Position numbers and translations under genes: made by a program. A stretch of DNA of 5,734 nt from a bacterium (lineage in GTDB: Bacteria > Patescibacteriota > Gracilibacteria > JAUYGZ01 > DAOVYC01), in assembly GCA_030635805.1 (NCBI GenBank), contig DAOVYC010000047.1, forward strand, positions 1 through 5,734, read 5' to 3'. The notes under the pieces were generated by a model that did not search any database, was not told the origin of the DNA, and saw only the letters and a program-made list of their open reading frames with translations. Of the stretch, positions 1 through 4,688 are shown in pieces; positions within the stretch are counted from its first letter, which is position 1, and each line of letters opens with the position of its first letter.

Positions 1-789
1 AATGTAAAACAAAGCAATATTCGAAGCGTAAAAGGTGCTTCTTATGATCCGATTAACCATCAGTTTATTGTAAATAAAACAATCTTTACTGAAGGAACAA
101 CTACTTTTAGTTACCGAGCAACTCTAACATCTAAGTCCAGAAATATTGTGGTTTACAACACCGCAGTACTAAGAGAAATAGTGTTCCCGGCCGGGGTATA
201 CGAGAGATCAGCCGACGCCCGACAAGGTTTGTCCGATCCGGCATACATACGGTTTGGTAGAGAAGAATCGAGCTCTATTGGTTCAACTTCTACCAACGTT
301 TATGTTCCAACTGAAGTAAGTGCCGATAAGACAGAAGTGAAGGCCGGTGAAAGTGTAAACTACACCATCACAGTAAGAAATAATACTGATGTTGCTCTAA
401 CCGGAGTAGTAGTAAATGATAATTATAATGAAGGATTGGTAACTGTAAGCAACGCATCTGGAGCAAGTGATAACGGAACAGATGTTAGCTGGGCGGTAGG
501 TACGGTAGAAGCAGGTGAAACACTTCAATTCACTTATACCGTAACTGTACGAGAAGACGCGGCCTACGCCGACACCATGCTTGAAAACAAGATACGTGTT
601 TACACAGATCAGTATGATGATGAAGCAACCGCTTCTCTGGATATCCACGTAGCTCCCAAATACGCCGGATTCCTAGCCGGAGCACAACGATCGCTTCCGG
701 CAACCGGTCTGGCTCTCCTTCCTGTAATCCTCGGATCATTTGGAATGGCGGTAGCAACACGAAGACGAAAGACAACGCTAGTTAAATAG
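1..789 (+). CDS. DUF11-domain cell-surface protein with LPATG sorting signal (5'-truncated)
   Basis: The frame is open from base 1, so this is the C-terminal 262 residues of a longer protein whose start lies outside the window. Residues about 106-187 form a DUF11-type beta-sandwich: it opens with a KTEVKAGESVNYTITVRN stretch, passes through VSWAVGTVEAGETLQFTYTV, and carries the usual 'threat of loss of symmetry' pattern of alternating hydrophobics. Residues 1-90 look like the tail of a similar preceding beta-rich unit. The C-terminus is a cell-wall sorting signal: LPATG at residues 232-236 (nt 694-708), a hydrophobic stretch (LALLPVILGSFGMAVA) and a basic RRRK tail. By family knowledge a sortase would cut between T and G and link the protein to the surface. 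The exposed domain probably has a structural or adhesive role; no enzyme motif is visible. A stretch at about nt 187-255 is GC-richer than the rest. A terminator follows 26 nt after the stop. DUF11 and the anchor are firm; the biological role is unknown. Confidence 0.85.
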   Translation, partial: NVKQSNIRSVKGASYDPINHQFIVNKTIFTEGTTTFSYRATLTSKSRNIVVYNTAVLREIVFPAGVYERSADARQGLSDPAYIRFGREESSSIGSTSTNVYVPTEVSADKTEVKAGESVNYTITVRNNTDVALTGVVVNDNYNEGLVTVSNASGASDNGTDVSWAVGTVEAGETLQFTYTVTVREDAAYADTMLENKIRVYTDQYDDEATASLDIHVAPKYAGFLAGAQRSLPATGLALLPVILGSFGMAVATRRRKTTLVK

Positions 790-815
790 ATATTTGACCT
801 TTCGGGTACAAGAAG

Positions 816-848
816 AAAACCTCTCCCGCCTTAGGCGGGGGGGTTTTT
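816..848 (+). terminator. Rho-independent terminator of the surface-protein gene
   Basis: A 10-bp GC-rich stem (821-830 pairing with 834-843, one G-U pair) closes a 3-nt TTA loop and is followed directly by five T residues. The A-run at 816-819 can pair with the T-run, so it might also work weakly on the other strand. It lies 26 nt after the stop codon of the DUF11 gene, exactly where that transcript should end. Confidence 0.85.
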
Positions 849-940
849 GAATTTCTGACAGCTCCATGTATTTTTTTTCAGCACCGTAGAGACACCCCGA
901 TGGGGTGTCTGTATGTAAAAAATATGAAGCTCTGAAATAC
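849..940. repeat. Long imperfect inverted repeat with perfect GC-rich tip
   Basis: The tip is a perfect 9-bp stem (890-898 with 902-910: AGACACCCC / GGGGTGTCT) around a 3-nt GAT loop. The outer arms also pair imperfectly: ATTTC, AGCT, CA and TATTTTTT blocks in 851-878 recur as the reverse complement in 920-938, offset by small 2-nt bulges. The whole thing could fold into one rod of about 90 nt. Neither strand has a T-run directly after the tip stem, so it is not a standard terminator. It could be a degenerate MITE-like element, a structured RNA, or a backup terminator or processing hairpin. I do not recognise the family. Confidence 0.55.
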
Positions 941-978
941 GGCAATCTCTAAATCAATAATATTTCCAAAACTTAAAA

Positions 979-1007
979 TTGATCATTTGTCCCGCCTTTG
1001 CTAAGAT
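979..1007 (+). promoter_or_regulatory. Sigma70-type promoter of tRNA-His
   Basis: The -35 box is TTGATC (979-984) and the -10 box TAAGAT (1002-1007), with an exact 17-nt spacer and an extended -10 TG at 999-1000 one base before the -10. Each box matches 4 of 6 consensus bases. The predicted transcript start is near 1014, about 19 nt before the tRNA. The short leader contains the perfect 10-bp palindrome GCAAGCTTGC (1014-1023), which may be part of 5' leader structure. Confidence 0.6.
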
Positions 1008-1032
1008 CTTCAGGCAAGCTTGCTTGTGATAT

Positions 1033-1110
1033 GGCGGGTGTAGCTCAGTTGGTTAGAGCGCAGGATTGTGGCTCCTGAGGCCGTGGGTTCGAAACCCATC
1101 ACTCGCCCCA
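1033..1110 (+). tRNA. tRNA-His (anticodon GTG)
   Basis: A full cloverleaf can be drawn. The acceptor stem GCGGGTG (1034-1040) pairs with CACTCGC (one G-U). The D arm is GCTC/GAGC, the anticodon stem CAGGA/TCCTG encloses the loop TTGTGGC with anticodon GTG, and the T arm GTGGG/CCCAT encloses TTCGAAA. The extra 5' G at 1033 faces C73; this G-1:C73 pair is the classic identity element read by histidyl-tRNA synthetase, and it confirms the histidine assignment. The 3' CCA is encoded (1108-1110). The gene stands alone with its own promoter. No second tRNA follows, and no integrase or duplicated tRNA 3' end is visible nearby. Confidence 0.97.
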
Positions 1111-1144
1111 TAATTGAATTTGCTACGAACAAGAAGAGAAGCGA

Positions 1145-1174
1145 CGAAGTGAGTAGGAAAGATATTATGCCCTG
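1145..1174 (+). repeat. Dispersed repeat, copy 1 (related to 2749-2780 on the opposite strand)
   Basis: This stretch between tRNA-His and the DUF3467 gene reads CGAAGTGAGTAGGAA, then a TATTAT core, then GCCCTG. The reverse strand of 2749-2780 reads CGTAGTGAATAGGAA, TATTAT, a short GTAAT insertion and GCCCTG. The same blocks in the same order suggest two diverged copies of one non-coding element. The rest of 1111-1239 holds nothing else I can name apart from the promoter at 1211-1219. Confidence 0.45.
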
Positions 1175-1210
1175 AAATAGCGAATAAAATGAACTATTGA
1201 ATGGGCGAGT

Positions 1211-1219
1211 TGTTATTAT
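1211..1219 (+). promoter_or_regulatory. Extended -10 promoter of the DUF3467 gene
   Basis: TGTTATTAT gives a TG dinucleotide, one spacer base and the -10 box TATTAT (1214-1219, 5 of 6 consensus). No good -35 box sits at the right distance, as extended -10 promoters tolerate. Transcription would start near 1226, leaving a leader of about 14 nt before the ATG at 1240. That would place the upstream ATG at 1201 outside the mRNA. Confidence 0.4.
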
Positions 1220-1239
1220 ATTTTCTAATTTTTCAAATT

Positions 1240-1497
1240 ATGACTGAAGAAACTAAGCAACAGAAAAAAACGGTAGATATTCCGCAGAATGTCCAGGTGG
1301 GACAGTATGCACATGACGCGCTGATTACGGTTACGCCGACCGATTTTGTCTTCACTTTCGTTCAGAACGAGCCTCTGGAACCGAGTAAGGCTCATGCGGT
1401 GGCGAGAGTGGTGATGGCACCGTCGACTGCCAAACGCATGAAAGAAGCGCTGGGAAAGCAGTTGGGTACGTATGAGGAAAAGATCTTGAAGACTTAA
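1240..1497 (+). CDS. DUF3467 family small protein
   Basis: This 85-residue soluble protein has the look of the DUF3467 family: a beta-rich start with an H/N-D/N-A-hydrophobic stretch (GQYAHDALITVTPTDFVFTF, residues about 25-44), a Pro-Leu-Glu turn, then a strand and helix in the family style (AVARVVMAPSTAKRMKEAL, about 54-72) and a YEEK segment near the end. The family is common in bacteria and archaea, is about 80-110 residues long, and has no established function that I know of. I chose the ATG at 1240 over the in-frame ATG at 1201: the extra 13 residues (MGELLLYFLIFQI) are unlike the family, and a -10 box lies between the two starts. Neither start has a Shine-Dalgarno sequence. The stop codon overlaps the left end of the palindromic repeat at 1496-1599. 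Confidence 0.8.
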   Translation: MTEETKQQKKTVDIPQNVQVGQYAHDALITVTPTDFVFTFVQNEPLEPSKAHAVARVVMAPSTAKRMKEALGKQLGTYEEKILKT

Positions 1498-1599
1498 TCT
1501 CCCCCTGGCATTCGCCAGTACCCTCTTTACTCAAGAGGGACGTTTGTTCTCTTGTTTCCCTCTTGAGTAAAGAGGGAGGAGCGATAGCGGAGGGAGATT
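1496..1599. repeat. Nested palindromic repeat between convergent genes (MITE/REP-like)
   Basis: The core is a perfect 20-bp inverted repeat (1521-1540 and 1557-1576) around a 16-nt spacer. Each arm is itself a small hairpin: CCCTCTT / AAGAGGG with a 5-nt loop. The outer ends AATCTCCC (1496-1503) and GGGAGATT (1592-1599) are also exact complements. Between ends and core lie diverged segments; the left one forms a hairpin CTGGC-ATTC-GCCAG (1505-1518). Such double palindromes are typical of dispersed non-autonomous elements. It fills almost the whole gap between the DUF3467 stop and the peptidase stop, so it probably also ends transcription from both sides, although no clean T-run follows either arm. 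No target-site duplication is obvious. Confidence 0.75.
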
Positions 1600-1603
1600 T
1601 GAA

Positions 1604-2602
1604 CTAGATTCTGGAATCGACGACCAGATCGGTAATTGGCATGACCGTCGTATCCCAGATACGAGGGTCTTTGTCGAGCTGAAGGGGGTCGACTTCAGCC
1701 ACAAATTCTCCGCCATCGTAGAGTTTGTTCTTGATAAAGTCGTAGTGTTTTTTGAGAACAGAGTTTTTGGAGGCGATGGTACGAAGGGCTTCCGATTGAG
1801 AAACATAAGCGTTGAAAACTTCCGCGAAGTTTTCGAAAGAGTCGGTCATGGCGTAACGAGAGGGAAAATTTAGATCGTTATTTTTACTGATTCTCGTTTT
1901 ATCATCGCTCCAATTCAAACCGTAGAACTCAATACTCGGGTCGTTAGCGTAAAGTGAAACGTGACCGTCTTTGAAGGCTGTTTTGGGATACGAAGAATTT
2001 CCTTTTAAATAGTTAATGTCGACTACGTGTCCTGATTCGTGAAGAAAAACGCTGATAAATTCCTTGGCTTTGTTACGCATACTGGCAACATCTTTAACAA
2101 TCATCACTCCCCCGCCGGCCATACCACGACGCATATCGGAAGGATTACCGTACTGGATAATGATTTGCTCAAAGGCATCGAGCGCTTTTTGCGGTAAGGC
2201 GGAAATAATACGGGGAATAAGCAGGGCTTCATTTGAACCCAGTTGAATACGATTTTTTTTGGCGTCCTGAGCGGTAATGGTGAGATTTGGATATTTTGAT
2301 TCGGTAACGACGATGCGCTGACTCGGCTCATAATTTTCCGGAGCCAGGCGAACAGCCTGAGCTAATTCTTCTTTTTTTTGTTGAGCAAGTTCCACCTTCT
2401 CTTGTCGATAAGCCCGCATGCTTTCTCTAATGTCGTCGTGTCGAAGAGTGCGTGATTCTTGAATATTTCCGTTTGTCTGAATATTTAAATAATCCCACCA
2501 GCCCTTCATGGCACTATGAGAAATCTCTTCTCCCGACTGTGAACCGGCAAAGAAGCCGTAAACGAAAGCGAGAATAGCAAGAATAATAACCTTTTTCTTC
2601 AT
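1604..2602 (-). CDS. Secreted or membrane-anchored zinc metallopeptidase, anthrax lethal-factor-like catalytic domain
   Basis: This 332-residue protein opens with KKK and a hydrophobic stretch (residues 5-20), a signal peptide or N-terminal anchor; a signal peptidase site after about S21 is possible, and there is no lipobox Cys. Residues about 60-86 are a charged, probably helical linker (RAYRQEKVELAQQKKEELAQ). The catalytic part has HESGH at 188-192, a true HExxH zinc motif, followed by VVD. Further on is a segment with Y250, E257 and E261 (SRYAMTDSFENFAEVFNAYV, 248-267), then a KKHYDFIKNKL helix. In anthrax lethal factor (family M34) I recall HEFGHAVDD, Y728 and zinc ligand E735 in a TNEAEFFAEAF segment. 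The Y-to-E spacing of 7 is the same, and the FAE.F motif and following helix also match. This supports a gluzincin with H188, H192 and E257 as ligands and E189 as catalytic base. The substrate is unknown. The location outside the membrane argues for cleaving surface or host/prey proteins, or wall-linked proteins. The gene is monocistronic and its ATG has no Shine-Dalgarno sequence. Peptidase call firm; lethal-factor kinship likely. Confidence 0.8.
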   Translation of the reverse strand: MKKKVIILAILAFVYGFFAGSQSGEEISHSAMKGWWDYLNIQTNGNIQESRTLRHDDIRESMRAYRQEKVELAQQKKEELAQAVRLAPENYEPSQRIVVTESKYPNLTITAQDAKKNRIQLGSNEALLIPRIISALPQKALDAFEQIIIQYGNPSDMRRGMAGGGVMIVKDVASMRNKAKEFISVFLHESGHVVDINYLKGNSSYPKTAFKDGHVSLYANDPSIEFYGLNWSDDKTRISKNNDLNFPSRYAMTDSFENFAEVFNAYVSQSEALRTIASKNSVLKKHYDFIKNKLYDGGEFVAEVDPLQLDKDPRIWDTTVMPITDLVVDSRI

Positions 2603-2608
2603 AGGATT

Positions 2609-2637
2609 AATATACTGAAGACGGATTAAATACGCAA
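2609..2637 (-). promoter_or_regulatory. Promoter of the peptidase gene, predicting a leaderless mRNA
   Basis: Reading the minus strand, TTGCGT (2632-2637) and TATATT (2609-2614, 5 of 6 consensus) are 17 nt apart. The -10 box ends 6 nt before the ATG, so a usual start distance puts the first transcribed base on or next to the A of the start codon. No Shine-Dalgarno sequence is present, which fits a leaderless message. Confidence 0.5.
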
Positions 2638-2641
2638 ATTT

Positions 2642-2687
2642 CTAGGTTGTAGCTGGTAGGTCGTAGCTGGTAGGTCGTAGGCTGTAG
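2642..2687. repeat. Heptamer tandem repeat array 1 (GTAGSTS type)
   Basis: The stretch reads as consecutive 7-mers: CTAGGTT, GTAGCTG, GTAGGTC, GTAGCTG, GTAGGTC, GTAGGCT, then GTAG. Two exact 14-bp copies lie at 2649-2662 and 2663-2676. Similar 7-nt short tandem repeats are known from cyanobacteria and other bacteria. It is non-coding and lies between two divergent promoters. Confidence 0.8.
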
Positions 2688-2688
2688 T

Positions 2689-2726
2689 GGGAAGCAGGGA
2701 ACAGGGAGAACAGGGAGCAGGGAACT
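2689..2726 (+). repeat. GGGARCA repeat array 2 with G-quadruplex potential
   Basis: Five units each begin with GGG: GGGAAGCA, GGGAACA, GGGAGAACA, GGGAGCA, GGGAACT. The basic unit is 7 nt, with one 8-nt and one 9-nt variant. The five GGG tracts are separated by 5, 4, 6 and 4 nt, which satisfies the usual G3 N1-7 rule for an intramolecular G-quadruplex on the plus strand. It directly follows array 1 and lies about 155 nt before typA. Confidence 0.8.
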
Positions 2727-2748
2727 GAAATCTTTAATCTTGTACCCG

Positions 2749-2780
2749 CAGGGCATTACATAATATTCCTATTCACTACG
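2749..2780 (-). repeat. Dispersed repeat, copy 2 (related to 1145-1174)
   Basis: On the minus strand this reads CGTAGTGAATAGGAA, TATTAT, GTAAT, GCCCTG, the same block order as 1145-1174 on the plus strand. The remaining bases of 2603-2880 hold the two divergent promoters and the repeat arrays; I see no small gene or riboswitch there. Confidence 0.45.
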
Positions 2781-2833
2781 TTCATAGCAGTCTTATCTAA
2801 TAATTTTGTAATCTTGAATTTAGAGGTTTACCA

Positions 2834-2862
2834 TTGCTATTTCCCCTTTATTAAGCTAAAAT
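2834..2862 (+). promoter_or_regulatory. Sigma70-type promoter of typA
   Basis: The -35 box TTGCTA (2834-2839, 4 of 6) and the -10 box TAAAAT (2857-2862, 5 of 6) are separated by exactly 17 nt. Transcription would begin near 2869, giving a leader of only about 11-12 nt with no Shine-Dalgarno sequence before the ATG at 2881. It probably also drives the helicase gene downstream. Confidence 0.65.
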
Positions 2863-2880
2863 AGGCCGACTATTTTTCAC

Positions 2881-4674
2881 ATGGATATATATAACATCGC
2901 CATAGTGGCTCACGTTGATCATGGAAAGACCACTTTGGTGGACGCTCTGCTAAAGGCAAGTGATTCTTATGATGCTCGGAAAGAACTTGAAGAAAGGGCA
3001 ATGGATAGTAATGATCAAGAGAAAGAGAGAGGAATTACCATTTATTCTAAAAATGCCTCCATTACGACTAAGGGGGTGAAAATTAATATTGTTGATACCC
3101 CCGGACATGCGGACTTTGGATCGGAGGTAGAGCGTGTTTTGCGTACAGTGGATGCAGTGATACTTGTTGTTGATGCCTATGAAGGACCAATGCCCCAGAC
3201 TAAATTTGTGTTACAAAAATCTTTAGAATTAGGTCATAAGGTGCTGGTAGTGGTAAATAAAATTGATAAACCGATGGCTCGTCCCAGCGAGGTAATTGAT
3301 CTTACTTTTGATCTGTTTTCTAGTTTGGGCGCTTCTGGCGCCCAGCTTGATTTCCCGTATTTATACACAATAGCAAGAGAAGGAATTGCCATCTGTGAAT
3401 TGGAAGATGAACGCAAGGATATTGGACCCTTGATCGATTTTTTAATTGAACATGTTCCAATGGCAGAGCGTAAAATTGATGAAATTTTCCGAATGCAACC
3501 GGCTACGCTCGGATATGATAATTATTTGGGGCGTTTGGCAATTGGTCGTGTATACGAAGGTTCTCTTAAAATCAATCAGGCGGTAACCATTTTGACTCTC
3601 GAAGGAAAAAAGCGCGAAGGAAAAATTTCCAAGCTTTTTAGTTTTGAAGGAATGGAGCGTAAAGAAGTGGATCAAGTAGAGGCAGGAGATATTGTAATGG
3701 TGGCCGGTTTGCCGAACATTTATGTGGGAGAAACTATCACGAGTGATGCCAGTGCTGATCCTTTGCCAGCAATTAAAGTTGACCCGCCGGCTTTGGCAAT
3801 TGAATTTATGGTCAATGATTCCCCTTTCGCGGGACGTGAAGGTAAGTTAGTTACCAGTCGGCATATTCGAGATCGTTTAGAAAAGGAGCTCGAAACTAAT
3901 GTGGGTTTGAAAATCGAACTTCAAGAAAGTAGTGATAGTATGAAAGTTTACGGGAGAGGAGAAATGCATATTGCCGTACTAATTGAAACTATGCGTCGCG
4001 AAGGTTTTGAACTGCAGATTTCACAACCGGAAGTAATTATGCAAGAGATTGATGGTCAGAAACATGAACCCCTGGAAAATGCCATGGTCAATGTTCCCGA
4101 CGAAATGTCGGGAGCGGTGATTCAAGCTTTGGGTAAACGTAAGGGAATAATGAAAAATATGGAAAGCAAAAATGGGCATACTTTTTTGGAATTTGAAATA
4201 CCAACAAGAGGACTACTCGGTTTTCGGTCTCATTTTTTGATTATGACAAAAGGAGAAGGAACCCTTTATCATGCTTTTGGTCGTTTTGTTCCTTATTTGG
4301 GAGCTATTTCCAAGCGTAGCGTAGGCTCCATGATTTCCGGTGAAAACGGAGTGACAATGGCCTATTCATTATGGAAATTACAGGAACGAGGACCTTTGTT
4401 CGTTGGAGCGAGTACGAAGGTTTATGAAGGCATGATTATTGGCGAACATAATCAAGGAGGTGACCTTGTGGTTAATCCTTGTAAGAATAAAAAGCTTACA
4501 AATGTCCGATCTTCCGGTTCAGATGAAGCTCTCTATCTTACGCCCATCAACCCCATAACACTCGAGAAAGCCATTGAATATATTGGTGCTAATGAGTATG
4601 CGGAAATTACTCCGACTCGGGTGCGTTTACGTAAAAAATATCTCACAGAAACAGATCGAAAACGCGCAAAATAA
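2881..4674 (+). CDS. typA: Ribosome-associated GTPase TypA/BipA
   Basis: TypA is an EF-G-like translational GTPase that binds the ribosome and helps 50S assembly and growth at low temperature or under stress. The 597 residues match the usual 600-615 for the family. The GTPase domain (about 1-195) has the P-loop AHVDHGKT at 10-17, switch I ERGIT at 49-53, DTPGHADFG at 72-80 and NKID at 126-129. Domain II (about 205-290) is the beta-barrel, with the TypA signatures SPFAGREGK (314-322) and [10 protein letters not shown] in domain [24 protein letters not shown] (358-378) and [10 protein letters not shown] (441-450). The TypA-specific C-terminal domain ends in [13 protein letters not shown]. The catalytic His is H76. 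The G5 region reads YTIAREG where E. coli TypA, from memory, has YASALNG, so the usual Ser-Ala pair is altered. The start is fixed by family alignment and has no Shine-Dalgarno sequence. The helicase gene follows after 14 nt. The peptidase gene is divergent upstream. Confidence 0.97.
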   Translation: MDIYNIAIVAHVDHGKTTLVDALLKASDSYDARKELEERAMDSNDQEKERGITIYSKNASITTKGVKINIVDTPGHADFGSEVERVLRTVDAVILVVDAYEGPMPQTKFVLQKSLELGHKVLVVVNKIDKPMARPSEVIDLTFDLFSSLGASGAQLDFPYLYTIAREGIAICELEDERKDIGPLIDFLIEHVPMAERKIDEIFRMQPATLGYDNYLGRLAIGRVYEGSLKINQAVTILTLEGKKREGKISKLFSFEGMERKEVDQVEAGDIVMVAGLPNIYVGETITSDASADPLPAIKVDPPALAIEFMVNDSPFAGREGKLVTSRHIRDRLEKELETNVGLKIELQESSDSMKVYGRGEMHIAVLIETMRREGFELQISQPEVIMQEIDGQKHEPLENAMVNVPDEMSGAVIQALGKRKGIMKNMESKNGHTFLEFEIPTRGLLGFRSHFLIMTKGEGTLYHAFGRFVPYLGAISKRSVGSMISGENGVTMAYSLWKLQERGPLFVGASTKVYEGMIIGEHNQGGDLVVNPCKNKKLTNVRSSGSDEALYLTPINPITLEKAIEYIGANEYAEITPTRVRLRKKYLTETDRKRAK

Positions 4675-4688
4675 TTTATTATGTACCC

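Noticed and set aside
148..150. GTG as the start codon of the surface-protein gene
   Set aside because: The same frame is open to base 1 and the upstream residues continue a beta-rich surface domain without a signal peptide, so the gene is truncated by the window edge rather than starting here.
1033..1110. tRNA-His as an integration site of a mobile element
   Set aside because: No integrase and no second copy of the tRNA 3' end are visible in the window.
1201..1239. ATG at 1201 as the start of the DUF3467 protein
   Set aside because: The extra 13 hydrophobic residues do not fit the family, and a good extended -10 promoter (1211-1219) lies inside this stretch.
1531..1806. A minus-strand reading frame of 91 codons overlapping the peptidase 3' end
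   Set aside because: Its low-complexity Ser/Pro/Leu content comes from the palindromic repeat and from the wrong frame of the peptidase gene, which has clear catalytic motifs.
2642..2726. CRISPR array
   Set aside because: Units are only 7-14 nt with no unique spacers; this is simple tandem repetition.
2740..2766. A second typA promoter (TTGTAC / TAATAT)
   Set aside because: The spacer is only 15 nt and the stretch is inside the dispersed repeat; the promoter at 2834-2862 is better placed.
3234..3675. Minus-strand reading frames inside typA
   Set aside because: They lie antisense to a fully conserved GTPase and have no recognisable domain or start signal.
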